Source of the DNA: Hyphomicrobiales bacterium | GTDB lineage: Bacteria > Pseudomonadota > Alphaproteobacteria > Rhizobiales > Rhizobiaceae | Assembly (NCBI GenBank): GCA_900468625.1 | Contig: UBUL01000008.1 | Span: forward strand, 62,001 to 126,000 | DNA length: 64,000 nt | Direction: 5' to 3' | Shown: positions 27,183-36,973 of the stretch, one piece after another | Numbering within the stretch: the stretch's first letter is position 1 | Layout: each line of letters begins with the position of its first letter | Program-made: the position numbers and the translations under genes | The notes under the pieces: model-generated | Told to the model about the DNA's origin: nothing | Databases searched by the model: none | The model's input: the letters and a program-made list of their open reading frames with translations, nothing else

Positions 27183-28745
27183 CTACAGTTTCAAAGGGCA
27201 GCCGCCCGACAGGAAATTCTCCGGTGCGCCTTGGACCTTGACGACAGTGTAGCTCTGGATGACGCGGTTTCCAGCCTGACGCGACACGTTGCCGAGCGTT
27301 GAAAATGCGCGGAAACAGTTTGAATAGCGCTCGACCTGACCTTCGTTTGTCGGCATCACGAGAAGCGCTGGTTTGTCAACCAGTCGCGGATCGGGAGTTT
27401 CGAAAGTGAAACGCTGTCTGTCGACGATCTGCAAAACAGGGGTTTTGCCACCAAGCTCAAAGGCCAATTCCCCCGTTAACCCGTAGTCGGTCGTAGCGAC
27501 CCAATCCGCGCCGGAGTTCTCGCGCATCGTCTCCAGTCGCTCGGAAAGCTCACGCCAGCCCAAAAGCGTGTCCGCCGGACTATGCAACGGGAATTTTTCA
27601 CCCCATGGCGTCGCAAAGTAGAAAAGCAGGGCACAGGAGAGCCCGATGCCGACTGGCGTCACCCAGTATGACAGTCGCCTCAAGTGCCTGCGATCGCGGA
27701 GCCGAACGCCTGCGCTCGCGGCCATGATTGCTATGGCAGGATATGCTGGCGCCGGCCAGTTTGCATGAACGCGATCGTGCAGCGCGTGGAAGATCATGTA
27801 AACGATGAGTGGTCCGTTGAGCAGGACCAGAAAGGCAAGGGACTGTGATGGTTTCGAATTCGGAGCGCGCAACCATCTGTAAATTGCCAGCGTCGCAAAA
27901 ATGGCGATCAGCGGATTGAGAAGGCCGAACTGACCAGCGGCAAACTCGCCAAAATAGGAGGGACTGGGATGTCGATCTGCCAGGCGGCCGAACTGCTTGG
28001 CAAACGAGATCCAGTCGTGATCAGCATTCCACAGCAGGACGGGACTGAACGCCAGGAGTGCCGTGACGCCTCCTGCAATGGTCCAGCGGCTGAAGCGCCA
28101 TGGGCGTGCCTTGGGATCCAAGACTAACCAGAGCAAAATTCCAGGACCCATGAAGAGATTGGTATATTTTGCAACGCAGCCCAAACCTGCCAATAATCCG
28201 ATCAGGAGCCAAAGCCGCGCATCGCCGCCATTGCGCAGGCGTGCCAGAGACCAGAGCGTCAAGGCCCAAAACATCGTTGACGGGGCATCCGGCGTTGCGA
28301 ACAAGGCCGCGAGACCCATCATGAGCATGGCGTTTAGCCAGATGGCCGCAAGGCTGGCGATCTTCGCATCGTCAAACAGTTCGCTCGCCGTTGCATAAAC
28401 GGCGATTGAGGTCACGAGGAGCGAAACGATCGCAAGGGCGCGAACCCCAAACAGAGTATCGCCGAACAGGTGGGTCGAGATCCAGATCCACCAGGCGATC
28501 ATCGGCGGATGATCGTAGTAGCCGGCCGACGGCACGCGCGACCAAAGCCAATAATAGGCTTCGTCCGGAACGAGATCGAAATGTGCCATCGCCCAGAATC
28601 TGAAAATAGTCAGGGCGCCGACAATGAATATCGTTTTCAGCAGGGTCCCCAGTTCTTGAGATAATTTGCTATCTCGCCCGCCAGGTAATTGCTGAACTTG
28701 TGATGTAGTTCCATACGGCACCGATGACGGCTCCTGCGATACCAT
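27183..28745 (-). CDS. GT39 family glycosyltransferase (ArnT/PMT-like)
   Basis: A 520-residue integral membrane protein with about a dozen hydrophobic spans. The catalytic acidic motif DEAYYWLWSR after TM1 is the hallmark of GT39/ArnT enzymes, which move a sugar from a polyprenyl-phosphate donor to lipid A, glycan or protein. ATG 28745 lies inside the end of the upstream GT2-GtrA gene (77-base overlap); no later start precedes the first span. The GT2 partner probably makes the polyprenyl-phosphate sugar used here. Confidence 0.82.
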   Translation of the reverse strand: MVSQEPSSVPYGTTSQVQQLPGGRDSKLSQELGTLLKTIFIVGALTIFRFWAMAHFDLVPDEAYYWLWSRVPSAGYYDHPPMIAWWIWISTHLFGDTLFGVRALAIVSLLVTSIAVYATASELFDDAKIASLAAIWLNAMLMMGLAALFATPDAPSTMFWALTLWSLARLRNGGDARLWLLIGLLAGLGCVAKYTNLFMGPGILLWLVLDPKARPWRFSRWTIAGGVTALLAFSPVLLWNADHDWISFAKQFGRLADRHPSPSYFGEFAAGQFGLLNPLIAIFATLAIYRWLRAPNSKPSQSLAFLVLLNGPLIVYMIFHALHDRVHANWPAPAYPAIAIMAASAGVRLRDRRHLRRLSYWVTPVGIGLSCALLFYFATPWGEKFPLHSPADTLLGWRELSERLETMRENSGADWVATTDYGLTGELAFELGGKTPVLQIVDRQRFTFETPDPRLVDKPALLVMPTNEGQVERYSNCFRAFSTLGNVSRQAGNRVIQSYTVVKVQGAPENFLSGGCPLKL

Positions 28746-29832
28746 CCAGCCACCAGCGTGGCTCTTGATTATAGATGAGCGTCGATAGACCGACGCCGGC
28801 GAATACCCCGAAGCTGCAAAGCAGCGAGAACAGCACAAGGCCCGTGATGAAGCGCCATCCGTGCCGGCGCCGGTCCCTGTAAGTCAGGGCATTGTTGAGC
28901 GTATAATTGGACAGGATGGCACTCATCATCGCGAAGGTCTGGGCTAGAGGAAAGGCAAGGCCATCCAAGAGAAGAAACCGCAGCATACTGAGATGCACGA
29001 GCAAGCCGATTGATCCGACTGCGCAAAACATCAGGAAGCGTGGAGTGACGAGACCTCCAGTCAATTTTGCGATGATCAATCCGAAATATTCGGTGACGAT
29101 CGTCGCATCAAGTTTGCTTTCCCCATGCAGACGCGGACGGAAATCATAGGGTATCTCCGCGACAGCAAGCGGCTGCGACGACGAGGTCAGGATATCCAAC
29201 AGGATTTTGAATCCCTGCAGCGAGAGTCTCGGTGCGGCGGCTTCGACTATCCTGCGCCTGACCATGAAGAAGCCGCTCATCGGATCGCTGGTCTGTGTCG
29301 GAAGCAGTTTTTGCGCTAGTTGCGTCGCAAACCTGCTGCCGGCTTGCCGCAACCTCGTCAGGCCATCGACATGTTGCGTTTGGCTGTATCTAGTCGCGAC
29401 GATCAGGTCCGCAGAGAGAGAATCCATCATCCGAAGCATTTCTGGCAAACAGGTTTCGTCGTGTTGAAGGTCTGCGTCCATCACGGCGACGATGGGTGCC
29501 GAGCTGGAGAGAATTCCCTCAATGCATGCGCCAGCCAGCCCACGCCGGTTGATACGCCTGATCCCCCGCACGCGACGGTCGCGCAGGGATACTGTGCGGA
29601 TCATCTCGATGGTTTGATCGCGAGAGTCGTCATCGACGAAGATGGCTTCCCATTCGATGCCGGCGAGTGTCTGATGAAGGCGGTTCACCAACGGGATGAT
29701 ATTGTCGATCTCGTTGAATGTCGGGATGACGATCGACAGCGAAGGTGCCAGCGGTTCGCCCCGGATGCCGCCGCATGCCTCAGGATATGGATCCTTGGCG
29801 GATAGGGTTATTTCCGAATTGGCAGCATTCAT
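28669..29832 (-). CDS. Polyprenyl-phosphate glycosyltransferase (GT2) fused to a GtrA-type membrane domain
   Basis: This 387-residue protein has an N-terminal GT2 domain of the dolichol-phosphate-mannose-synthase type (LSIVIPTFNEIDNI; DXD in VMDADLQHD, about residues 30-245). Four membrane spans of the GtrA family follow (about 262-385; VGSIGLLVHLSML). It likely charges a polyprenyl phosphate with a sugar and helps flip it for the GT39 gene that overlaps its end. The ATG at 29832 is preceded by GGGACAA. Confidence 0.85.
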   Translation of the reverse strand: MNAANSEITLSAKDPYPEACGGIRGEPLAPSLSIVIPTFNEIDNIIPLVNRLHQTLAGIEWEAIFVDDDSRDQTIEMIRTVSLRDRRVRGIRRINRRGLAGACIEGILSSSAPIVAVMDADLQHDETCLPEMLRMMDSLSADLIVATRYSQTQHVDGLTRLRQAGSRFATQLAQKLLPTQTSDPMSGFFMVRRRIVEAAAPRLSLQGFKILLDILTSSSQPLAVAEIPYDFRPRLHGESKLDATIVTEYFGLIIAKLTGGLVTPRFLMFCAVGSIGLLVHLSMLRFLLLDGLAFPLAQTFAMMSAILSNYTLNNALTYRDRRRHGWRFITGLVLFSLLCSFGVFAGVGLSTLIYNQEPRWWLDGIAGAVIGAVWNYITSSAITWRAR

Positions 29833-29994
29833 TTGTCCCGGCCACCGCTCATTTGGAGGGAAAGGTTCATGGAGCGACAGTGAAAGGCCAGACTTACAGG
29901 ATGCTTATAAGAGGTGGGCGAAAGCGTGGTTTGATTTTGTCGGAAAGGTGACGAGGCGCGGCATGAATGGCGACTGCTATCTCCCTGGAAACGT

Positions 29995-31323
29995 TTATGA
30001 GTTTTTTGCCTCGCGTGCTTTCACCTTCAACTGGCATGCAAGCGCGAAAGAAGCCGTCAAAATCGACAGGCTTTCGCCGCTTACGAGCCGGTTGTTCGAG
30101 TTGCTGAGGATGGTGAAGCTGAAAAAGAGAAGGATCAGCAGGAAGGCGTGCACCGCATGCCTTGAAATGACACCGAGACGCGCTGCGCGCCACACGCTGA
30201 GGCAAAAGCAGCCTAGCATGATGCCAAATACGAGCGCTCCGAACAGGCCGTATCGAATGAGGATTTCCAGATAGCCATTGTGCATGAAAGTGTATCCGAC
30301 ATTTGGATAGCGGGTATGAGGCCACAGCTCGAGCCACTCGCTTCCCCAACCGAAAATCGGAGCGGCGGAAAACAATTCCCAGGCGTTTGCCCAGAGTTGA
30401 AGCCGTTCATTCATGGAGATCGGCGTGGCACCGCTGTCGATGGAGTGCGAGACCGCATCGCCGAGTTGCTCGGTTGCGCCGGCATCCCTGAACATGGAAA
30501 TGGTCGCCGCAATCGTCGGCCCGGCGGTGCGCGAAAGATTTTCCCGGACGGCATATATGCCGCCAGCAAGTGATGTTGCGAGAAGGAGGACAATCAAAAT
30601 CGCTAAACGCTTCTTCAAGCTGCGCAAGACAAGAAACCCGACGATCGGCATCACTGGAACAAGCGAGAGCCAGACGCCTTTCGATTTCGCTCCATATATG
30701 CCGAGAAGGCAAAGCACGCATAAAAATGGCGATATGACACAGGCATAAAGCCGTATGGCGCGGTTGCTGGTGTCCTCTGTGAGGTAGTGCAGGAGCCAGA
30801 AAATGGCTCCGATCAAAATCATGCCGCAGCAAACAGCCCCATGTATCTGATTATGCTGGATCAGCGGAATGACGGTCTCGCCTTCAAGAACTGCATCGAT
30901 GTGCATGCCCGTCAGAAGGATTACCAGCGCGAAGCCGAAATAGACGGCGACTAACTTCTCGAGGTGGGGCCAGCATTGGAATAGGCCAAAAGCCAGAGGC
31001 GGGAATATCAGGGGCATGAGGAAAAGCAGGTCATGGTCGCCAACAGGATGATCGGCCTGGAGCGCGAACTGCAAAACATATCGCATGCCGGCGTAGCCTC
31101 CCCACGCCAGGCATAGCCAGCCGCGCCAATCGATTGGCGGCCTCGGTTGGGATCTGACATACAGGGTAAGCGACAGGATCAATAGAAGTGCGCCGGCATA
31201 GCGATAGGCATAACTCTCGATCAGAGATGCCGACATGATAACCAGCCAGAGCGCATCCGCCATATAGATCAATTTTCCACCGGATGACCGGCTCAGGTCG
31301 GCGGAGCGAAGATGGATGTTCAT
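29995..31323 (-). CDS. O-antigen ligase family membrane protein
   Basis: A 442-residue polytopic protein with about ten hydrophobic spans and a large periplasmic loop between about residues 265 and 340. The loop ends in GWGSEWLELWPHTRYPNVGYT and MHNGYLEILIRYG, the Wzy_C/WaaL signature with its conserved histidine. These enzymes attach or polymerise lipid-linked glycans. The ATG at 31323 has GAGGTGA upstream. It precedes the GT2-GtrA/GT39 pair by 162 bases on the same strand, suggesting one surface-glycan locus. Confidence 0.82.
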   Translation of the reverse strand: MNIHLRSADLSRSSGGKLIYMADALWLVIMSASLIESYAYRYAGALLLILSLTLYVRSQPRPPIDWRGWLCLAWGGYAGMRYVLQFALQADHPVGDHDLLFLMPLIFPPLAFGLFQCWPHLEKLVAVYFGFALVILLTGMHIDAVLEGETVIPLIQHNQIHGAVCCGMILIGAIFWLLHYLTEDTSNRAIRLYACVISPFLCVLCLLGIYGAKSKGVWLSLVPVMPIVGFLVLRSLKKRLAILIVLLLATSLAGGIYAVRENLSRTAGPTIAATISMFRDAGATEQLGDAVSHSIDSGATPISMNERLQLWANAWELFSAAPIFGWGSEWLELWPHTRYPNVGYTFMHNGYLEILIRYGLFGALVFGIMLGCFCLSVWRAARLGVISRHAVHAFLLILLFFSFTILSNSNNRLVSGESLSILTASFALACQLKVKAREAKNS

Positions 31324-31797
31324 GCCATCACCTCAAAGATTCGCGTGAAAATTGATCCAATCCAGCTTCCGCGTCACCGGCCACCGTCTCATTGGAACGA
31401 CCGGGCGTCGCTTGCGGGGATATACAATTATCCAAGAGATCGATCATCCCATCTCACGCTTGCTATTTCCATCGGCTCCAAACTCTCGTCAACCGGCGAT
31501 ATACATCAAACTCGACCGGGTAAAAGGGATTTCACGACTGAGCTGCACAGTTGGTGGCTGACGGATGGTCCCGCATGATCGACCAGATCTTTTATGCGAT
31601 GGTTCCGTGGGCAGGCTTCTTATCGCCGGCGAGGAGAGCTGGGCCATAAACCACGCAAATGAGGCATCGGACGAGATCGGCGACAGGACCAGCTTGCTGG
31701 ATTCAGCAATCCGAAAAGCATGCTGGCAATGAGGCCGCGACGTCCTCGACCGATATGGCGATTGGAGACGGCAATCCAAGTAAGACGAACGAAGCCG
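31324..31797. other. Intergenic region without recognised gene
   Basis: These 474 bases separate the O-antigen-ligase-family gene from the cytochrome b561 gene. Several short frames overlap on both strands, none with a good ribosome-binding site or a recognisable product. I see no clear repeat or terminator. Confidence 0.4.
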
Positions 31798-32568
31798 TCA
31801 GGTCGAAGCGAAGAACATCCCGCCGAACAAGGTAATCGACCCATAGACAAGGCCCGCGGATGCAAGCAGGCAGACTGCCGCGAGAAGCAGCGATCCGCCC
31901 TTGGTCTCGCTGCGATCAGCATAATTGGCACGTCTCTTGCGGCCCGTGACCATCGCGCCGATGAGGTTCTCGCGCTTGACGAACTGATAATAGAGATTGG
32001 CCGCTATGTGCAAAAAGGCCAGCCCAAGAATGGCAACATAAAACCATGTGTCGTGGATCGAAGCGGCCCAACCCGAAATCGTGTCGCCGGCCATATCGGC
32101 AAAGGGGCCAGCCGCCGTCACGCCGTCGCTGGAGAAAAGACCGAGCAGCACCTGAACGGCGCAGACAAACAGCAACCCTATAACCATCAATCCACCGGCA
32201 GGGTTGTGCCCAAGGTAATGTGCCGCTCTCTTGTTGCGCAAGTTTTTGAGGTAGTTCCATGCTGCAGACGGCGAGCGTACAAAGTTCGAGAACCGGGCCG
32301 TGGATCCTCCAACAATTCCCCAGAGAACTCGATACACCAAAAGCACCAGTATGCCGTAGCCGGCAGCCTTGTGGACAAGCATATCGGGATCGCTGAAGCC
32401 GCTCGATATCCAGGCCGTGAGGATCAGTGCTACAAGCGACCATTTGAAAAGGCGCGTGGGGAGATCCCACGCGCGGACATACTGTTCCTCTGGCGACTGC
32501 AGCGTATAGGAACTTTCTTCGAGGCGCTGATCGGAGAATTTCTCCAACGCGTGTCTTTGCGGGTTCAT
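31798..32568 (-). CDS. Cytochrome b561 family membrane protein
   Basis: A 256-residue inner-membrane di-haem b protein of the prokaryotic b561/Ni-hydrogenase-b type. Four or five spans are visible, with haem-ligand histidines in DMLVHKAAGYG and in LGLAFLHIAANLYY; the RAWDLPTRLFKWSLV opening is characteristic. It moves electrons between quinones and a periplasmic cytochrome, most likely the cytochrome c encoded 24 bases upstream. ATG 32568 has AGGAAC upstream; an earlier ATG at 32622 would overlap the cytochrome c gene. Confidence 0.88.
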   Translation of the reverse strand: MNPQRHALEKFSDQRLEESSYTLQSPEEQYVRAWDLPTRLFKWSLVALILTAWISSGFSDPDMLVHKAAGYGILVLLVYRVLWGIVGGSTARFSNFVRSPSAAWNYLKNLRNKRAAHYLGHNPAGGLMVIGLLFVCAVQVLLGLFSSDGVTAAGPFADMAGDTISGWAASIHDTWFYVAILGLAFLHIAANLYYQFVKRENLIGAMVTGRKRRANYADRSETKGGSLLLAAVCLLASAGLVYGSITLFGGMFFAST

Positions 32569-32591
32569 TCTGGGTTCCTGGCTCGAAGCAA

Positions 32592-32987
32592 TCATTTGTA
32601 AGCGGAATGGCAGGATTTGCATTCGCCGGCCACTTCTGCGAACGCCTTGCGAAAACTGGCCTTGTTCAGCGGCGCCTGGCTCGCTGCATCGGCCATTGCC
32701 GCCAATTGCTTGAATCGAGAGCTGATGTCCTTTTCCTTGGCGCCGCCTTGACGGGCGAACATGTCGCTGGCGGCTTGAGCTTCCGAAGCATAGCGCTGCA
32801 TGATCTGCTTTGCGGATGTGCTGTCGAAGTTGGCGAGAACGGCCTTGGCCGATGTGGTATTATCGCGCATATCGCCCATTATGCTCTTCAAAGACGCTGC
32901 GAAGGCAGGCCCCACCGCAATTGTGAGGACGAGTGCGGTCGCAATATAGTATGGGGAGCGGCTTGTCGAACCTTGTGATCTTCTCAT
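32592..32987 (-). CDS. Cytochrome c556/c-prime type protein
   Basis: A 131-residue periplasmic cytochrome. A Sec signal peptide (YYIATALVLTIAVGPAFA) is followed by a four-helix domain and a single C-terminal haem site CKSCH, as in c-prime/c556 proteins. ATG 32987 is chosen because it directly precedes the signal peptide; ATG 32999, with AAAGG adjacent, is an alternative, while earlier starts give an implausible leader. It forms an operon with the cytochrome b561 gene. Confidence 0.85.
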   Translation of the reverse strand: MRRSQGSTSRSPYYIATALVLTIAVGPAFAASLKSIMGDMRDNTTSAKAVLANFDSTSAKQIMQRYASEAQAASDMFARQGGAKEKDISSRFKQLAAMADAASQAPLNKASFRKAFAEVAGECKSCHSAYK

Positions 32988-33463
32988 CTGCTTTATCATC
33001 CTTTGAAAGGTATTCAGCATCCCTGAGAGAGGATGCATGGAAGTGTCTCTTTGCAGGCCCCGCGGGCTGCTATATCTGGCGAACTGGGCGCCGACCGCCT
33101 GAATGGGCGGCCGCTTGTTCAAACGGCTACAGCGTACGCTTCACCGCTCAATCCTAACGAGCCGATCAGCGTAAGGAAGACGATCGTCATGCGCCGCAAA
33201 GCATTTCGTACCATTTCATTGCAATTCCGTTTGTCATGCAGAACAAATGCAGGATACTGCTGACGAGCACCTGAACGAATGCATTAAAGATGATCAACCT
33301 CTGCTTTTCCGTGGGACTGGCGAGTGATGAAACGAGGCAAAAGCGGAGATAAAATACTGCGTTGGTATGAGAATGCCCGCAGCATATCGCTTGGCAACTC
33401 ACGCTGCATTTCGCGGCTGAATGCAAAGCAATGACACTCAACTGCGGACAAAAGCAGGCCCGG
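32988..33463. other. Intergenic region without recognised gene
   Basis: The 476 bases between the histidine-kinase gene and the cytochrome operon contain the probable promoter of the cytochrome pair but no gene I can support. The minus-strand frame across 33187-33609 overlaps the end of the kinase gene and has no protein character. Confidence 0.4.
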
Positions 33464-34777
33464 CTAGAACGACATGGTCGCGACTGCACCGCCCGACGGC
33501 AGATTCGATAGAACAAGGCGCCCGTCATGCGCTTCCATTGTCTCGCCGACAATGGAAAGACCGAGGCCAAGGCCGTCTTCGCGATCGGTCTTTCCCAGGC
33601 TCTCGCCACTCTCGCTCAGACGCATTTTCGTAAAGCCCGGACCTTGATCGGCGACGCTGATGCCGATGTCGAAGACAGTGATGGTAATCACCCCATTCTC
33701 CGGACTGTGATGCAGCGCGTTTTCAATCAGGTTGCGAAGAGCGCGAAATAAGAAGTCCCTGGCGCCGCTTACGAGCACGGGTCCCTTCTCGATCTTGAGT
33801 TCGATATTGCGACCGGCTCCCACGATCATGGGAGCCAAATATCGAGCGACATCGGTGGCCACTTCTCCTAGATTCACGACATCGCTTGCTTCGTAATGGA
33901 GCGTCCGCACGCGCACCCGGTCGATCAATTGGGTAATGACCCGTTCGATATCTTCAAAATCCCGCTCCACCGCGCGTGCGATCGGATCCTGGGAAAGGGA
34001 CAGACGTGTCTTGGCGATGGCGAGCGGTGTACGAAGTTCGTGAGCCAGTTGCGCGGAAAAGCGTTCCAGCGACAGAAATCCGCCCTGCAGACGATCCAGG
34101 GCGGCATTTACCGATCTGATCAAGGCCAGCACGTCATTGGGCATGCCGCTCTCCGTCAGGCGCGTGGCGATGCTTGATGGGCCGATCCGAGCAGCCTCAT
34201 GTGCCGCCACGCGCAATGGGCTTAACGCCAGACCTACGACGATGATGTTTGTTGCAAGCAGTATCAGGACGAAAGGAATCCAGATCCAGGCAATGTCCTT
34301 GACGAATTCCTCAAGAACGCTGTCGAAGATGACGTGAGCTTTAGGGAAGGCAATCTGTATCGCTTCAACCGCGCCGGACGACGGTGTGGGGGTCGATATA
34401 CCAAAAAGTGCCTTCTGTCCCCCGTGGGACGGCAGCTCGAAATATTGGGTTCGGTTGTTGATGTAGGGGATCAGCGGTTGCTGCAGTCCCGAAGAATCGA
34501 TGACCCGGCCGTCTTGCCCCAAAATCACATATTGCCCCCGCAGCTCGCGGATACGCGCTTTGGTGGCCTTGGCATAGGAGTTCGAAAGTTGCGGGTCCGC
34601 TAGCAGTCCGCGACGCAGGTCCTCCGCAAAAGTCGAAAGCGTTTCCTCGCGAAATGCGTCGTTCGAGGCTTGAAAGCGGACATAGAGAAACACCGCGCTG
34701 GCGCAGATCGCAACGACGGCGACGATCAGCATTGCGACGATCAGTCGTTGCAGAAGTGTCAGACGCTTACTGTTCAA
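33464..34777 (-). CDS. Sensor histidine kinase, OmpR-partner type
   Basis: A 437-residue inner-membrane kinase. TM1 spans about residues 13-33, a periplasmic sensor follows, TM2 is about 165-187, then a HAMP-like linker, the phospho-acceptor helix (FSAQLAHELRTPLAIAKT) and a HATPase with N box NLIENALHH and G boxes VADQGPGF and GLGLGLSIVG. It begins with TTG overlapping the stop of the response-regulator gene, so the pair is translated together. The signal is unknown; the downstream cytochrome operon is a possible target. Confidence 0.88.
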   Translation of the reverse strand: MNSKRLTLLQRLIVAMLIVAVVAICASAVFLYVRFQASNDAFREETLSTFAEDLRRGLLADPQLSNSYAKATKARIRELRGQYVILGQDGRVIDSSGLQQPLIPYINNRTQYFELPSHGGQKALFGISTPTPSSGAVEAIQIAFPKAHVIFDSVLEEFVKDIAWIWIPFVLILLATNIIVVGLALSPLRVAAHEAARIGPSSIATRLTESGMPNDVLALIRSVNAALDRLQGGFLSLERFSAQLAHELRTPLAIAKTRLSLSQDPIARAVERDFEDIERVITQLIDRVRVRTLHYEASDVVNLGEVATDVARYLAPMIVGAGRNIELKIEKGPVLVSGARDFLFRALRNLIENALHHSPENGVITITVFDIGISVADQGPGFTKMRLSESGESLGKTDREDGLGLGLSIVGETMEAHDGRLVLSNLPSGGAVATMSF

Positions 34778-35451
34778 GGTCGTTTTTCCATCAGCATATA
34801 ACCGATGCCACGCATATTATGGATATAGAGGACCGATCCGGCGCTCTGCAGCTTCTTGCGCAACCGATGCAGCAAAACCTCGATGGCGTTCGAGCTTAAT
34901 TCGTCGCCAAAGCCGTAGATGGCTTCCTCGACCTCTGCCTTGGACAGGACATGATTAGGGCGCCGCAGAAATAGATGGAGTGCTGCAAATTCGCGGCGGC
35001 TGAGGGAAAGTTGCGTCTCGCCGACGGAGGCGGAATACTGGCTTGGATCAAAAGTGACGTCGCCATGCTGCAGGACGGTTCCATGACGGGGCTGACCGCG
35101 GCGCATGATCGCGCGCAAGCGAGAAATCAGCACGCCCATCACAAATGGCTTGCAAAGATAGTCGTCGGCGCCGCTGTCGAGAGCATCAATGATCGAACTC
35201 GAGGCATCGCGTGCGGTCAGGACGAGAAGAGGTGTCGACGGCGCCGTTTTTCGCAACGGTTCTATCAGCGTGAGCCCATCGCGATCGGGCAATCCCAGAT
35301 CCAGGATGATCGAGTCGTAGTCGACCGTTGCCGCAGCCTCCTCAGCATCATGGGCGTTCGAGACATGGTCCACGGTGAAGCCATGGGAGCGCATGGCATC
35401 ATGCGTCACGGCAGCCAGCTTGGCATTATCCTCGACAAGCAACACGCGCAT
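34774..35451 (-). CDS. OmpR/PhoB family response regulator
   Basis: A 225-residue two-component regulator. The receiver domain (1-115) has the acidic pair in LLVEDN, the phosphorylation aspartate in IILDLGLPDRDG and the conserved lysine in DYLCKPF. The winged-helix domain follows (LSLSRREFAALHLFLRR, NAIEVLLHRLRKKL). The ATG at 35451 has AGGAAG upstream. It precedes and overlaps the kinase gene. Its style matches QseB/TctD-type regulators. Confidence 0.9.
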   Translation of the reverse strand: MRVLLVEDNAKLAAVTHDAMRSHGFTVDHVSNAHDAEEAAATVDYDSIILDLGLPDRDGLTLIEPLRKTAPSTPLLVLTARDASSSIIDALDSGADDYLCKPFVMGVLISRLRAIMRRGQPRHGTVLQHGDVTFDPSQYSASVGETQLSLSRREFAALHLFLRRPNHVLSKAEVEEAIYGFGDELSSNAIEVLLHRLRKKLQSAGSVLYIHNMRGIGYMLMEKRP

Positions 35452-35941
35452 GTGGCGTCTTCCTATTCATATGGAGACAAGACAAGATGGCGGGCTTCCT
35501 GCTCATTGTAACGGGCGACGATCACATGATGCTGCGATCAAACGGGTTTCAGGACGCGAATTGGCGGTGGTGACTAGTTTCAACAGAATCTGACCTCAGG
35601 CACAAAATTTCGAAAGCTGCGGGACGCGTTCGCACAAGGTGCGGGGAGTAGCTCTGGGCCAACTTCGCTCAAAAAGCTCGTCACCGCCGGCGAAAACCAA
35701 CTCGCCAAACTGCGGGCCAACCTAGTGTGGCTTACTGTCACGAACCTGAAATTCGGCAGCCCGGGTACTTTTGCTGGAAGATCTACCTACGCAGCACGTC
35801 TAAGAGGAGTCGTTGGATGAAGGCACGGAATAGAGGCCGATTCCATCTTTCCGCCGGGATTTCGTAAGCGTCCTGTAAGTCGGGTTCAACATGCTTGCCC
35901 TCAGTTGTGGTGGTGCGCCGCCAATTCTGAGGTGGATGTGT
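35452..35941. other. Intergenic region with a start-less open frame
   Basis: The 490 bases between the divergent response-regulator and GT25 genes contain, on the plus strand at about 35578-35820, an 80-codon open frame without a start codon (it includes the protein-like stretch TSLKKLVTAGENQLAKLRAN). It may be a gene relic. Nothing else was recognised. Confidence 0.35.
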
Positions 35942-36808
35942 ATGACGGATGCAAAGCGTTGCGATGCGTCGTTGGCTGTATTTCTGATCAATCTCGATCG
36001 GGCCGGCGATCGATTGCTTTCAATGCAGCACAAATTGTGGCGCATGGGTTTTCGGTTCGAACGGGTATCGGCTATCGACGGCGCTGCCATAGAGTTTCCA
36101 ATGCCTGATTTCGACGAATTCGCCTTCCGCTTCAAGCATGGCCGTTGGCGCAATCCGGCTGAAGTCGGATGCTATCTGAGCCATATCGAATGCGCGAGAC
36201 GTCTGCTCGCTTCGAACAGCGAGTTCGCTCTTGTTCTGGAGGACGATCTCACGTTTCCAGATGATTTCAGGGGGCTTATGGATGCGGCGCTCAAACAAAA
36301 CGAAAAGTGGGATATCCTGCGCCTTTCGACGGTCAGCCGCGGGCGAAAATTCAACTTTTCTCAGCTGACCAAAAATCGAAGCCTGGCCGTTGCGTTGACT
36401 CGTGAAAAGGGGTCGGGCGCCTATATCATCAATCGCCGTGCTGCGGCCTGGTTGGTTGACGAACTCCTGCCCATGCAATTGCCATTCGATCTGGCGTTCG
36501 ATCTGGAATTCTTTGTCGGATTGAAATCGGCCTTCGTCTTTCCCATTCCGGTCGATCAGCAATTGGGATTTCCTTCCCAGATTCAAGGAGAACGCCGTCG
36601 CCGGTTTCACAGATCTCGAGGACATTATTTCACGGTCTTGCCCTACAGAATGTTCGTAGAAACCGCGCGCTTGCTGGCACGGTTCGCTCAGTTGCTTGGG
36701 CATCTGACAAATGAGCGGACGAAACCAGCGATCTATGGCAAGGAGAGGTATGGGCCTGAGGAAATGCCTCCTATCCACAGCCAGGCAAGGCGGATTGGCA
36801 AGATGTAA
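35942..36808 (+). CDS. Glycosyltransferase family 25 (LPS-type)
   Basis: A 288-residue cytoplasmic transferase. Recognisable GT25 motifs are AVFLINLDRAGDRLLSM at the N-terminus, PAEVGCYLSHIECARRLL and the acidic FALVLEDDLTFPDDF, followed by EKGSGAYIINRRAAAWLV. GT25 enzymes add galactose or similar residues to lipooligosaccharide. ATG 35942 has GAGGTGG six bases upstream; earlier starts at 35891 and 35936 are possible. No sugar-synthesis genes are adjacent. Confidence 0.85.
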   Translation: MTDAKRCDASLAVFLINLDRAGDRLLSMQHKLWRMGFRFERVSAIDGAAIEFPMPDFDEFAFRFKHGRWRNPAEVGCYLSHIECARRLLASNSEFALVLEDDLTFPDDFRGLMDAALKQNEKWDILRLSTVSRGRKFNFSQLTKNRSLAVALTREKGSGAYIINRRAAAWLVDELLPMQLPFDLAFDLEFFVGLKSAFVFPIPVDQQLGFPSQIQGERRRRFHRSRGHYFTVLPYRMFVETARLLARFAQLLGHLTNERTKPAIYGKERYGPEEMPPIHSQARRIGKM

Positions 36809-36973
36809 CAACAGTTGGGATCACGGCGGAGACGGTGCCGCATGTTCGCCCGAAGTCTCCATCTGCCACTTCAAGCTTCCGCAGTTCAAAATCGGGTTTA
36901 CTCGGATGTATGCTCGGGCGAAGCTGGGTTGTTCGCCGCATTTCCAGTGCTTGCGGGATTCATGCCTTCGTTC

